From assembly GCA_023053685.1 (NCBI GenBank), contig JALIGW010000002.1, forward strand, positions 166,291,034-166,355,033: a DNA stretch of 64,000 nt, read 5' to 3'. Below, in pieces: positions 42,530 to 55,116 of this stretch (position 1 is its first letter; the number at the start of each line of letters is the position of its first letter). The notes under the pieces were generated by a model. It did not search any database, was not told the origin of the DNA, and saw only the letters and a list, made by a program, of their open reading frames with translations. This stretch comes from Diadophis punctatus similis (taxonomy: Eukaryota > Chordata > Lepidosauria > Squamata > Dipsadidae). A program made the translations under genes and the position numbers.

Positions 42530-43670
42530 TACTTTTATTCTTCAAACCCACTAACACACTGAGACAGAGGCTTGTCCACCCTAAAGATCTGAACCAAAAC
42601 ATGAGAAGAGTAATGTTGTGTATGTAGTCCAGTGCAATGAGGAGTGTTCAGAGCTCTGTATTGGAGAAACCAAACAGACTTTACACAAACAATGGCCCTG
42701 CACAGGAGAAACAACACCACAGGAACAGAATCAGTAGTAAGCCTTCATTTAAAAGAAATAGGACATTCTTTTGAAGACAATAATATTCACATGTTGGATA
42801 GGGAAGATAGATGGTTTGAGAGAGGAGTAGAGGAAGGAAATTTTCCATTTATGCCAAAATGGAAAATACTTTCCTCAATAGAGGCCGAGGCCTCAGACAC
42901 AACCTGTCCCCCATTTTTTATGCTGCTGTTTCATCAGTCCCCAGGAAGATTAAGAGCAGTTCACAGATTCACCAGGAAGGCCACACTTAGCAATCCACCT
43001 AGGGCCGTGATGGCGAACCTATGGCACGCGTGCCACAGGTGGCACGCGGAGCCATATCTGAGAGCATGCGAGGTGTTGCCCTATGTCAGCTCCAGCACGC
43101 ATGTGCACACTGGCCAGCTGATTTTCGGCCTTCTGGAGGGCAGGGGAGGCTGTTTTCACCCACCCCAGGATTCAGGAAAGCCTCCAGAAGCCTGTGGATG
43201 GGAAAAATGGCCCAACGGGCCTACTGGAAGTCCGGAGGCTTCAGTGAGGCCTGCGCGCATGCGCAGGGGGGGCAGCGCAGGAGGGGTTTGTGTGTGCATG
43301 TGCAGGTGGGGGAGGGCATTGCATTATGGGTGTGGGCACATGCACGTGCTATCGCGCATGCACGTGCCCTTTTGGCACCCGAGCAAAAAAATGTTCACCA
43401 TCACTGACCTAAAGGATAAAGGATTTAGGAGTTGGAACATTGACATCCCAATGACTCTCTGCCTACTCATCTAATGAGCCTATCCAAATTAGGTGAGAAA
43501 TGAAACCTCCCTGAAGGATATATATGAGGTCCCTCTAACAAACTTGCTCAGACTGTAGAAGCTACTTGGATAAGCAGCAAAATGTTTTGAACCAATATGA
43601 AAAGAAATCCAGTTGCCATGACTCAACTTCCAGACAACTGTACCTGAATGACTGAGAATCTTCATTGACC
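42530..43670 (+). mobile_element. Penelope-like element, GIY-YIG end and 3' tail, split by a hAT element
   Basis: From about 42556 the sequence encodes TLRQRLVHPKDLNQN, then in shifted frames NVVYVVQCNEECSELCIGET and, from 42760, SLHLKEIGHSFEDNN followed by REDRWFERGVEEGNF. These are the blocks of the C-terminal GIY-YIG endonuclease of Penelope-like elements, with the YIG part here read as CIG. After the hAT element (43005-43406) the 3' region continues with 'gaagctacttggataagcag', 'caaaatgttttgaacc' and 'aaatccagttgccatgactc', the usual end of these elements. Frameshifts make it inactive; the reverse transcriptase part is not present. Confidence 0.85.
43005..43406. mobile_element. Non-autonomous hAT-like element (CAGTGATGGCGAACC family)
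   Basis: It starts ccgtgatggcgaacctatgg and ends gttcaccatcactg. The flanks acctaggg and acctaaag match at 6/8 positions. It shares with 22895-23285 'ggcacgcgtgccac', 'ccatatctg', 'ggccagctgattttcggcc' and 'ttttggcac'. GCGCATGCGC is at 43255-43264. The 276-aa frame 42644-43474, the longest in the window, is a chance fusion of the Penelope remnant and this hAT element. Confidence 0.88.
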
Positions 43671-46600
43671 AAGCTTCAAATTCTTTATTTTCACTGTACC
43701 AATCGATTAGGAGTGAGAACAAGAGATAATGGAACTGTCAGGTCCACATTTGAAGGTTCAATTTAACTAATTTATTGCTAAAAGACCATGCACAAGAATC
43801 TTCTCAATTAATGGTCAGCACCTAGTTAGAGTTAGATAAGGGCCAATGGCAATTAAGGAGGGAGTTGGACTTAGTTTGTTTGTGACTATGTAGTGATTCT
43901 CGTATGATCCCTCTTTTCACCCCTCCTCCGGGCTCTGCCAATCCTTCTTCTACAAGAATAGAATCCAAGCATCCCGTCTCCATTCTTGTATGATAAGAAA
44001 ATCATACAAGACTTCATTAAACTAAAGAACATTTACACAGTCATTTCTCAGTGAGGATCTACAGATTATGTCCCGTTAACTGTTGCATTAATAACAAGTG
44101 ATTATTGTTATTAATTAATTAATATTAATTAATAGCAATTGTGGTATCTGTGCATAAAAGATCCTTAAGAAGGACAAGGCCTTTTGATTGTGTTACTAGG
44201 CAACTGGTTTCCAAAAACATGCCAGGCAGTTTTGCTGACTTTCTGGTTTCAGTCATATTAAAAGAAGCTGCCCATTTACTCGATGAAGAGCAAGCTGCAA
44301 TGGATCCATCATTACAGACATTTCATCTAGTACAGCAAATAGCTGGTAGTCATCTATTCATATTAAATATAACTAAGGGAGTCCCCATAAATATTTGAGA
44401 AAACTATAAATTATCAAGCAAAATAGTTTTCCCCCTGAAATTCTATAATAGGTTGTTTTCATTTTGGGTTTTATTCTCCTGTTTTAGCAAAAGCTGGTTG
44501 TTTTCAGGTTTTTTTAAGAAATGTATTCCAAAATATTAAGGCTGGATACAATGAAGGAAAAACTGACTCAATGGACAAAACCAATACCACTTTTTATTTT
44601 GTCAAAGCTTTAGGAAATTGTGAAAGCTGACTAAAGTATCCTCTAGAATGAAGTCTCCTTTGAGTAAGCTTAACTCCTCGTAATTCCACAGATGCATCCA
44701 TGTTGTTTACTTGGAAACATTGCAGATATATTTGCCAGTGCCTTCCTCTGGATTTTTGTTTTTGTTTGGACTTTCCAGTCTGGCACACAGCCCTGATAGT
44801 TTCCTGGTGACCTTCCATCCAAGCAGAAATAGGATCAGATGGTGCTAAGCTTTTCCAAAGATCTGCCAAAGTCAGCTCAGTTGCTGCCACCTAAAAGGGA
44901 ATCCTTTAGCATGCGGGTTGAAAATTGATGAGCAAAGCCGTTTTTCCTTGGAGCGCAAAGAAATTTGGGCAAGAGCAAAGAGAATGAAGGTAAGCCATAA
45001 ATAAGGCCTTTCTGGACAACACATCCCTTTAAACTGGATTTTTGTGTGTTTCTACTCTAAGGTTTGCCTGCTGATGTGGTGTTGTCTAAGCTAAGCAGAA
45101 CCCAATGCACAATAGATCTCAAAAAGACCTTGAAATGTTTACAATGAAAGCCTGTTTTGTATGTTGTTCATCTTAAAAATATATTTCCTTCACACACACA
45201 GTGCCCTTGAAAGCAGGAGCCTTCTGCTTCAAGTGCATTCAATTTTCTTTGAGAAAATAAGATCTGCTAACCCTTCCAGCTGTAATAGTAGCAATATTCT
45301 CATAACCATAATTAGATTTCTTTGTAACATACCAAATACAATTCAAGGAAGCCCAAGTCTTATCTGTCACATTTCTCATGGTGCACAATTATGTACAGAA
45401 CATGTAATATACAGAGGGCTTGTTTGTCTTTTGTTTGTTTGCCTAGGCTCAAGGATTATCTGAGATTTGTACAAGAAAGGACCACTTGCAAGTTCGCTAA
45501 AGAAAGTAAGCTCCATTTGCAGAGCCAAGGTTGGAGTGGAGGTGCCATAGTAGCTTGAGGAGTAAGTCCCATAGAGCCGAGTCTTCTAAAGTTGCATGTA
45601 GCCTCTTATTGGAGGCCACAGTTCATCCTGAAATTCTTCTCAATTAAGCACATCTTCATGATGTGGATTAATGTGTTGGAGTCTGTCCACTTGTACCAAG
45701 TAATATACACGACTCACTCATACCATTATTGGTATAAAGGGGGAACAGCATTTCTTTTAAGGGGAGGGAGGGAAGCCTTTCCAAATCAAAATATGGTTGA
45801 GCATTTCTCCCTCAAATAATTTACTAACCTCTAAAATGGATGACCAAATGTGAGGCATTCCCTTTTTGTGTTACCAATAAAAGAGAATATTTGCAGCTCA
45901 GGGTTGAAATGAGGAGACTCAGTGCCCTAAAAATGTTACCTAGTTTGGTAATGAAATGTCTGCAAGAAAACAACCAAGCTCAGAGAGCACCAAGTACCCC
46001 TCATTTCCCTTTCCCCCCTATACAGGGTGTTGAAAAAACATGCAGCAGGTGGCTGATAGACTAAACAAATGATGTGGCTGATATGTCCTCTCTTGCTTTT
46101 TGAGTCCGCATCAGCTTCATTTGGATATGCTGATGTATTGCAGCAATCTTGCTATATCCTTGTAACCATGGCAATGCTGATGGGCCCAACAGGCCTGAAA
46201 TCATGCACTTGGCTGCCTTCAAGACCCGGGTTGGATAGCTTGATGTGAGAAGAGGTTCAGGCCAAACCAGAGCAAGCCTGCTAATGAAAAATGGAAAGTG
46301 GAGTGGACAACTGTGGTGTTTGGTGCCTGCTCCTTCCGAAGAGCCAGAGAGTGTGGCATGCATACTGCAGGCAGGGAGATAATTTGTTTTCACTTTGCTT
46401 CTGTGAAGTCTGCTTCTCCTACTGCTGTACCTTCTGCCCAAACCACACAGTCAGCCACACGAGATAAGATAAAATAGAACAATGCATTCTTATGTTGAAT
46501 GGAAGCATGAGGATTAAATACACAGGAAGTCACAACTCCAAGGTAAAATGATTATATAAAAGCCAAGTTAGGAATGATTAATACTTAATTGACCGATTTG

Positions 46601-46933
46601 TAAATTTCCTAAAGAGATGAAATGTGGTGGTGACTTCAATTCCTGCTGAACAATGGAAGACTGCCTTTTGTATTTTGAGCTTAATAATGCTGCTCATTTA
46701 TTAAGGACTGGAATAAATCTATATCCTCAACCTTCCCCGCCCCCAACCTAAACAATTAAAATTTGTTATTAGTTAAGTACAGCAAAAAAATCTCAAGCAA
46801 ACAAAACATATTTAAATCATTCTAATGTTTACGGTTTCTTACTGTGCTATCACTGATGAGCTAAATTAGATTCTTGACAATTCTGTCATGCCCATCTAGG
46901 TGCATGGCATCACAAGGACAAGACAAGGGAAAA
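43671..46933. other. Unassigned DNA, no gene recognised
   Basis: The 3.2 kb has little recognisable repeat. Near 44690-44885 the words 'tggtgaccttccatccaagc' and 'gatggtgctaagcttttcca' resemble the 3' half of 5S rRNA-type SINE heads, but weakly. Frames at 44141-44398 (85 aa) and 46061-46441 (126 aa, minus) show no domain known to me and lack supporting splice or codon evidence. Confidence 0.4.
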
Positions 46934-47175
46934 AATAGCAATAGCACTAGACTTATATACTGCTTCACAGTGCTTTACAGCCCTCTCTAAACAGTTTACA
47001 GAGTCAGCATGTTGCCCCCAACAATCTGGTTCAACAATCTTTACCCATCTTGGAAAGATGGAAGTCTGAGTCAACCTTCAGCCTATGAGATTCGAACTGC
47101 CAAACAGCTGGCAGCTGGCAGTCAGCAGAAGTAGCCTGCAGTACTGCAATCTAACCACTGAGCTACCACAGCTCA
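46934..47175 (-). mobile_element. tRNA-derived SINE, diverged
   Basis: It begins with 'aatagcaatagcactagact' and runs through 'cagccctctctaaacagttt' and 'ttgcccccaacaatctgg' to 'ccactgagctaccacagctc'. It is more diverged than the other copies. Confidence 0.88.
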
Positions 47176-47201
47176 TAATGGAAGAATTTAATCTCTTTGG
47201 T

Positions 47202-47204
<3 letters not shown>

Positions 47205-47250
<46 letters not shown>
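47205..47250. repeat. (CA)n microsatellite
   Basis: About 23 CA units. Confidence 0.96.
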
Positions 47251-47253
<3 letters not shown>

Positions 47254-48150
47254 CATATTTTGTTATGCACAGTATTGGGCTTTTGGTAAAGCTTCAAAAA
47301 CTATTTCTATCATTACGGAATTATTTATTTATATTTAAAATCCAGTATTGCCTTGCCATGGGTTTGAATTGCTTGGGGACCCAAGCGATGAGACTGTCTT
47401 CCATGTCATTAATGGTCATTCTGCAATTCCCAGAATTCCTAATTGGTTGGCCTTCAGAAACCTCCATTCTGGTTGCAAGTCTCAACACATTTTGAAGAAT
47501 GCAAGGTTGGGGAAAGGCTGATATAAGTAACTGAGCAGTATCTGGAGAAATCTACTCAGCCTCCTTGCCCTGGTGGAAGGACAGTCTAGGAATCATTTCT
47601 TGAGTGCACATCCACCTGCCTCCAGCTGTATCTCACTGTCATCCCACACCTGAGGACAGCTTCAGTTTCTAGGTTCTGAAGGTGGTGTGTTCCCTAATGA
47701 AGTGTAGGTGGGCGCAATATCCCATCTTAAAATGCTATGCTTTGTGCAGGCAATACTGTATATACAGAATACATTAGGGAATCTGCCTCAAGTGATGTGC
47801 TCCATGTGACAATCTTCTGTTTTCAACTGATCTGCTGGTAGAAAGTAGGAAGCATGCAAAATAGAAAGCCTTGAAACTAACCAGCCCATGCCTGCGTTAA
47901 TGTATATAATTCAGGGTGTAATTGAAAGGAATCAGTGCTTATAGTTTTGTAGTCTGCTTGGCAAAGAATTCCTTCTGAATTCCTCTGCTCATGTTATGTT
48001 CTAAGAATAATAATTGCCACACTAGTCTCCATGACTAAGCCCCCTTTTCTTGAGCAGTACTTATCCATTTGCTACATGCTGGCAACCACTGGAAGTCAAC
48101 CAGGAGATGCAAAATCCCCAAGTCTTTGCTCCCAACTAGTGGTCAACAGA
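47251..48150. other. No gene recognised
   Basis: Unassigned DNA; the 136-aa frame at 47085-47495 crosses the SINE and the CA array and is not a gene. Confidence 0.45.
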
Positions 48151-48527
48151 GAGCCAGTTTGGGGTAGTGGTCGAGGCACCCAGCTAGAAACTGGAAGATT
48201 ATGATTTCTAGCTCTGCCTGTGGCTTCTCAGAGACTCAGACAGTTGCCAGGAGCCAACATTGATTCAACCAACCCACATCAAACAAACAAATAAGCAAAC
48301 AAACAGTTGAGGCAGTTGTGTGTGGTGGTTAACTCATCAGACTAGAAACAGGGAGATTGTGATCTCTAGCCCTGCCTTCAGCACAAAGCCAGTTGGGTGA
48401 CTTTGGAGCCATTAATCTCTCTCAACCTAAGAAATGGCAAACCACTTCTGAAATCTTACCAATAAAACTGTAGAGACCTGTCCAAGCAATTACTAAGAGT
48501 CATGACTGACTCAAAGGTGAGAATGAA
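48151..48527 (+). mobile_element. Two tRNA-derived SINE copies in tandem (GAGCCAGTTTGG type)
   Basis: The first copy, 48151-48260, starts 'gagccagtttggggtagtgg' and is truncated. The second, about 48305-48527, has 'gcagttgtgtgtggtggtta' as head, 'agccagttgggtgactttgg', 'aaatggcaaaccacttctga' and 'aaaactgtagagacctgtcc', and runs into the GAAT array. The family differs from the GCTATT-tailed SINEs. Confidence 0.7.
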
Positions 48528-48582
48528 TGAATGAATGAATGAATGAATGAAGGAAGGAAGGAAGGAAGGAAGGAAGGAAGAA

Positions 48583-48662
<80 letters not shown>
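48528..48662. repeat. Compound (GAAT)n-(GAAG)n-(GAAA)n microsatellite
   Basis: Three tetramer blocks in order, about 30, 28 and 75 bp. It follows the SINE 3' end directly, so it probably grew from the SINE tail. Confidence 0.95.
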
Positions 48663-50056
48663 GGAAGTGGTCAAGAGATTGAAGAATCATATGGCTGGCC
48701 TATGATTTCAAAGAATTAGAGATAAGCATTTCATGTGCTGGATAACATTGGGTAGAGCTGGAATTTCGACCAAGAGTTTGAATCATGGCCCTTTGAAGCT
48801 TGCACTCTAAAACTTTATGGACAGCAACCCAGCCCCTTTCCTGCAGATAGATTTAGGACAACATGATATCTTGCTGGGTTCAAGATGGAGCGGCGGGGGG
48901 GGGGGAGCATGGCAAGACCACTGAATGCAGCCTGTGAATCTTCCCTAGTCCAACCCAGAGGTGCCAGGGATTAAAACAGGGCTCTTTTATATGCAGTGTG
49001 TGTGCTTAACCACTAAACCAATTCATCCCCTAAAACATAATTTGGCCTTACTGTTTTTTTTTCAAAGGGATTTCTACCAGCAAGAAAAGTAGTTCTGCAT
49101 ATGCTAAAGCCTATTTTGTTTTTTAAGTCTGTGTTTTAAAAATATGCCTGCTCTTGCTCTTCTGCATGTGCTCAAGGATAGAGTGTCCAAGTCTTTGGTG
49201 GAATGAAATGTTGATAGTTCTGCGTGTAAATCAAATCACAGTCAGAATCAGCAGATTTAAGAGTTGTCCTTTATTCACAGAGTGCAATGACTGTTTGCAC
49301 TGCGAACCCTTTGCATCTTGTGATTCTCTTTGCAGAGCTTTGCAGAGCTTATCTTTCAGGGCGACTGGAATGAGGAGGGACTCCTTAATGATATATGTAG
49401 CCCGGCATGTGATTGCTAACTTGGTACAACAATTACCTTCCTTTATAAAGATAGATGGGGATGGCTCCTGAAGAGGAAGATCATAATAACAGAGCTCAAC
49501 ATTCTTGTGTTGTTTATATATACTGATTACAGTTTTATTGGTAGTTATTTAAGATATGGGAGCAAAAGACATCATGAGGTAACCATAATTATAGATGTCT
49601 ATCTGCTCTTTAATATAATTGGATTTCTTACAGTAAAAAGAATGTTTGTGAATGCATCTATTCCCCCCCTCCCCCGCATTATGTCATCTTATTTTTAGGG
49701 CCATCTAAATAAGAAATTTCCCCTTGATAGAAAGGAGGACTGATCAGCTTTTCATACTTCAGGAATTTAATTAGCTTGTGTTAACAACCTCGGTAAAACC
49801 TGGAAACGAGAGGAACAAAAGTGAATGGGCACTTGCCTTCTTAATGTTATGCCATTTTGCAAAAACAAGGGTGAACATAAACAAACACATTCATTCCTGA
49901 TTCTTTCAGAAGGATCAAATAGGGAACAAACGCAAAAGCTTTCTCCTGGCGAGAAATCAATTGTGTTCTGTCACTTTGTGTGGCCTTCAAAAAAATTAAA
50001 ATTTGGAGGTAGCATTAGAACAATAGTAGAATGTACTAAATACAGTATATACGTAA
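48663..50056. other. No gene recognised
   Basis: Unassigned DNA. A poly-G run lies near 48894-48906. The 105-aa plus frame at 49154-49471 has no recognised domain. The part 49360-49450 is non-repetitive and could be tested for conservation. Confidence 0.4.
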
Positions 50057-50064
50057 GTATAGAT

Positions 50065-50422
50065 CAATGGTTCCCAACCTGTGGTACGTGTACCACTAGT
50101 GGTACGCGAGGGCCTTCCAGGTGGTACGCGCACACTTTCGGGGTCATGAACGATTTTTAGTTATTTTTTACTTCACAAAAATGTTTACTGCCTAACACAA
50201 GATAATCTGGCAACGATTTGCAACTGTTGCCACACGCCACCCACCTGGTCCCAGCGGCCCGAGAATCCAGTTGCTGGATGCGCGGGGCCAAAAAAGGAAC
50301 GGTACAATTATGGAAATAAAGTGATATCTGATCGAATTTAGTTTCTCTGGAACCAGGTGGTACGCGGCGACTGTACGGGACCTCCAAGTGGTACTCGATC
50401 ACAAAAAGGTTGGGAACCACTG
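50065..50422. mobile_element. Non-autonomous hAT element (CAGTGGTTCCCAACC family)
   Basis: It starts caatggttcccaacctgtgg (one change from the other copy) and ends ggttgggaaccactg. The word gtatagat lies on both sides (50057-50064 and 50423-50430), an exact 8-bp duplication. It is almost identical to 24640-25001, so the family is young in this genome. Confidence 0.95.
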
Positions 50423-50430
50423 GTATAGAT

Positions 50431-50928
<498 letters not shown>

Positions 50929-51747
50929 AAATTATATTGCACTAAATTCTTTAGGGGAAAAAATGGAGTCATTTTAGATTTAATCTGCGATTAATATTCT
51001 ACTTTGCTGAGAATACTTTATAATGTATGCTTGAATTAGAAAACCCACTTTCTGTAACCATACATTAATAATCAGCAGAATGGAACAAAGATGAAACAGA
51101 TGAAACAACATTTTCTTACACTGCACATTTCATTACACTGCACAGACTATCTAGAGCTGTAAGCGCACTGCATGAATGTTTGTTTAAGTACCGTTTCTAT
51201 TGCTCAGTCACTGCTGCTGGTACAACTGAGTTAATCAGTAAAACCAGAGTCTGTATCCCCGTCTCTAAGCCAAGAGATGGTAAATTTCCTCCCTAACCAG
51301 CAAGCCCACTTGGAGAAATCAAAGAGGAGAGGAAAAGCGAAGGCAGTGGGTTGCTCCTTTGCTGGTAAGGCAATTCCGGCGGACACTGGAAGCAACTCAC
51401 ATGGCTGCTGAACAGTCAGATGGTTTTGGGAGGGGCCCAAACCATTTTATCACACACACACACAGAGCTATCTGATATGCTGCAGCAAATCAACAAGCCA
51501 AACAGTGGCAGGAAGGAATGCTGATGTATTTGAGGCTGAAGGATTCAGATGACAGGGCTGCTTTTATGCTTGGCGTTAGCAGAGAAGAAAGAGCAGAAAA
51601 CACTTAGTCATCCCATCGGGTGAAATGAGGCTTGGATGGAATTTAAGTCCTAAGATGTGTTTTAGGATTATAAATAATATTAGCTTTCTGTATTTGATTT
51701 TATTAAGTTACTACCATAGTTTATGTCTCTTGAACTCTTACAGGAAG
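50929..51747. other. No gene recognised
   Basis: Unassigned DNA with a short CA run near 51453. The 69-aa minus frame at 51231-51440 has no domain. Confidence 0.45.
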
Positions 51748-51755
51748 CTCAGTTT

Positions 51756-52054
51756 CAGGGTTAGGTTCTGACTAACCTCTCTGTCAGTTCGCTTCCTCAC
51801 GCGCTGCGTGGGTGTGCGCGCTTTGCACGCGTGCATGCGCAGTGCTAAAACCCAGTTTCTGTGCATGCGCAGAAGCAAAAAACAGCTTCTAAGAGTGCAC
51901 AGAAGCGAAAAACAAGATGGCTGCGCCGTAGGCGCTGCCGAGAGAGCCAGTTCGGGGGGGTGTCCAGCCAGCCATTGTTGCCGGTTCGGCGAGCGGGGGG
52001 AAATTCCCGCTACCGGTTATAGAACCGGCCCGAACTGGCAGGAACCCACCTCTG
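51756..52054. mobile_element. Non-autonomous hAT-like element, exact 8-bp target duplication
   Basis: It starts cagggttaggttctgacta and ends gcaggaacccacctctg, with ctcagttt on both sides (51748-51755 and 52055-52062). It contains 'gtgcatgcgcagtgctaaaa', 'ctgtgcatgcgcagaagc' and 'aacaagatggctgcgcc', the last resembling a YY1-type core. The 107-aa frame over it is a repeat shadow. Confidence 0.88.
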
Positions 52055-52062
52055 CTCAGTTT

Positions 52063-53827
52063 TCAGGAAGGTGTTTTGGGTACTGCGAAATTGTACTTGA
52101 TTGGAATCAGAAGGATCGCTCCATTGACTGAGTCCTGACAAATACTAATTTATCACTAATGGTTTTAAAGGCAGGCCATAGTATGACCTGAACACCAGGT
52201 CACAAAGAAATCTAGTGTTTTGTTCCCCTTCTTTCCGCAAAGAAAGCAAAACGTGCACCCCCTTCCTGCCAATATTATTCATTTAAGCTGTGGAAATGCA
52301 CTATGTCAGACTATTCATTCCCTATATTATGTAAGGAGTGGAATGGAATTGGGCCATTTGATAATACCCCTTTGATCCGTTCCATGTCTACAGTACTTGT
52401 AGGATTTCATCAATCCCCGTATAATAAACAGGCAGTTGTGAACTAGATTCCAAATTCTACACTGCCCTTGTCACTACGTTCTTTTTGTATTTGCCAGCTG
52501 AGCTTCCATTCAGGGCATTACGGTAACTGGCTCTGAACTCTTATCTAAAGTGTCTTGTGATTCCTGATTTACTGCGCATGTCTTCATTTATTCTTCCATT
52601 ATTCTCTTCCTTGCTTTTTCCTTTGTCCGGCTGACATATTTCTACTGGTAGGATGTAGTCAGATATATTTTGTACTTTTATAATAAAAGTGTTTTCTTAG
52701 CTTATATATTTCGGGTTTGATTTCTTTAAGAGTATACAGCCATGGATAAACAAGGTCCAGTCACCTCTAATTATTTACAAATCTCCCAGGGGGGAGCGGA
52801 GCTGTCTCACGTTCTGACAGCCCTGTTGCTGCCTATTTAGTTCCTCATGTTCTTCTCATATTTCTCAGCAGGTTGCATGCTGAGAGAACCTATGATTTAA
52901 TTCTTTGAACTATGGCCTGCAGTGTTTGGTGAGAGATTGTAATGTATGGAATAACGAGGCAGAGTCCACCGCATACACATTCAATGGCCTAATGAGGCCT
53001 GATTTTTGGAGACAGCCTAAAAGGTTTTGCAACCATTTTTATCTTCTTGTCTTCGTCCATCTGCACAGCTGAGCAGGCTACTTGTTACCCTGTGTTAATT
53101 TATAGTTTAATAATTCCTTTGGACTAGAAACCTGCCTTTCCATTCCGCTCATTCTGCTCTTTGTTTGCAAAATAACTTCAGATTTGCTCAACAATGATCG
53201 GCGCAGGGAAGAGAGCCAAACCTTACTGTAAATGATACACAAACTCTTCCCAACATAAAGGTCAGCTAGCTACTCCCACTTTTTCCCCTCTTCCTTCTGT
53301 TACTCAACATTTCTTCTGCCCATTTATATATGGAAGAGGATGAATGTTAGAATGGTGGTCAGGAGGAGTGAATGACTCATGTGAATGTAAACACAGCTTA
53401 CATATTAGGAGGGTTGGTTGAAAGAGTTTTGGATAATAATTCAAATGAGAGGACAAAATAAATTCAAAAGAGTAGATTGCATTTTGGGGCTCTGCTCCCA
53501 TGTCTTCCACTTATTCAGGTTTGAGAAGAGTGACATGTAGCCTCAGCTGTGTGCCTTTCCATGAAATAGGCATTTGTGTTTAGACACACCCAATAGGACA
53601 GCCATCCTTTTTTATAAGAATCCCCATGACATTTTCTCACATTCTAAAAGTGCTGAATAACCCCAAATAGTGCTGTCTATATGTCTCAAATAATTGAACA
53701 ATGTAGAATAAAGGAGCACTTAGGAAAAGTAGTGACATAATCAATTATAAAGAACGGGACATCCAGATATGGAGGATAAGACTAATAAAGGCGGTTAGTC
53801 GTTATGTCTATATATTACCTTCAGTAT
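52063..53827. other. Unassigned DNA; candidate conserved noncoding stretch at 52830-53210
   Basis: The stretch 52830-53210 is single-copy-looking, with 'gcaggttgcatgctgagaga', 'tattaattt'-like TAAT words and 'aacaatgatcggcgcaggg', and no useful open frame. Conservation cannot be judged here. The rest of the region shows no repeat or exon. Confidence 0.35.
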
Positions 53828-53829
53828 TA

Positions 53830-54503
53830 CAGGTAGTCCTCAATTTATGACTGATTGCTTAGCTATGGATAGGAGCCATGGTGGCACAGTGCTAAGGATG
53901 CAGTGTTACTTCTGCTGACTGCAGTTTGGCAGTTTCAGTGTCACCAGGCTCAAGGTTGACTCAGCCTTCCATCCTTCCGAGGTGGGTAAAATGAGGACCC
54001 AGATTTTTGGGGGCAATATGCTGACTCTGTAAACAACTTAGAGAGGGCTGTAAAAGCAATGTAAAGTGGTATACTGTATACTGTAAGTCTAAGTGCTATT
54101 GCTATTGCTATGGATGCACTTACCAAAAGCTACTTAATAAACCAATTTTGAAGTTACAATAGCCACACATGCCTCACAGTTATGTCATTGCATTTTGGGT
54201 CTTGGGCAACGGGTTCACCTTTATGGCCATCTCCAGTGTCCCCTGGCTACATGACTGCGATTTGTGACATTTTTTTGCTGCTTTCAGCTACTACTTCCAG
54301 TTAGGGTAAACTTCATTCACTTAATGACTGTGTCATTCATTTAGTGACCGCCACATTCACTTAATGACTGTGGCATTTGCTTAATGACTGTCACAAAAAT
54401 GTCATAAAATAGAGTCCAGTCACAAGGTAACCCGCTTAACAATTGCAATGACTTGCAACTATAATTCCAAACTCAATTATGGTTTCAAGTCAATGTCTAC
54501 TTG
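53830..54503. mobile_element. TA-flanked MITE (TAGTCCTC family) with a SINE inside
   Basis: It starts ta-caggtagtcctcaatttat and ends gtcaatgtctacttg-ta. Family words include 'ggcaacgggttcacctttat', 'ttcacttaatgactgtg' and 'aactcaattatgg'. The SINE at 53874-54111 splits it near its left end. Confidence 0.75.
53874..54111 (+). mobile_element. tRNA-derived SINE nested in a MITE
   Basis: Head 'agccatggtggcacagtgc', body 'aaggttgactcagccttcca' and 'gggggcaatatgctgactct', tail (GCTATT)2-3. The word gctatggat lies just before the head and just after the tail, a target duplication of about 9 bp. Confidence 0.88.
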
Positions 54504-54674
54504 TAGCAAGCATATTGGTTGGTGTGGAATAATGTAGGAGCTTGTCAATTTTCCAAAGAAATCTAGTTTAACATGACAAACCACGGGACAAACCATGGTC
54601 TAATCAGAAGGGGTCATGTAGGCATAATTTCTACCTTAAGAACAAGTATAGCTAGCGAATGTTTATATACTGTA

Positions 54675-55116
54675 CAGGGGTGGGCTTCAAAAATTTTAGC
54701 AAGGGGTTTTCTGCCTGGTTGCTGGGTGGACATGGCCATGGTGGGCATGGCCTAGTTGGCCTCCTGCACCACGGTGGGAGGGGGCGTTTTTGTCCTCCCT
54801 GGGCTCCAGAGACTTTCCTCAAGCCTCCAGGAGGGCGAAAACGGCCTCCCCAGGCTCCGGAGGCCCTCTGGAGGCCAGAAACAGGCCTGTTTCCAGCCTT
54901 CCTGAACTTCCAGTAGGCCTGTTTTTCACCCTCCCCGAGCCTCCGCACGCGCCCTGCACTTACCTGCATCCAAAACGGGCGATGTGGGACTCCTGGGAGG
55001 GGAGGGGCGGGTGGGCGGGTCCAGCCAGGAGTGGGATTTGGGGGTTCTCTGAACTGCACAGAATCTTAGCTAGAGATTCTCCCAAATCCCTGCGAACCCC
55101 CAGCAGCCCACCCCTG
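54675..55116 (+). mobile_element. Non-autonomous hAT-like element (CAGGGRTGGGCTT family)
   Basis: It starts caggggtgggcttcaaaaat and ends cagcagcccacccctg. It matches 519-920 over nearly its whole length and is longer by about 40 bp. The flanking bases (atactgta and actgtata) overlap in content but are not an exact direct repeat. The 135-aa and 111-aa frames are repeat shadows. Confidence 0.85.

Noticed and set aside
42644..43474. Longest open frame, 276 aa
   Set aside because: The first part is a frame-shifted Penelope-like remnant and the second is the hAT-like element 43005-43406; the fusion is accidental.
44690..44885. 5S rRNA-derived SINE head
   Set aside because: Only short words resemble 5S rRNA; the match is too weak to call.
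46061..46441. 126-aa minus-strand frame as a host exon
   Set aside because: No domain, no convincing splice sites and no second line of evidence.
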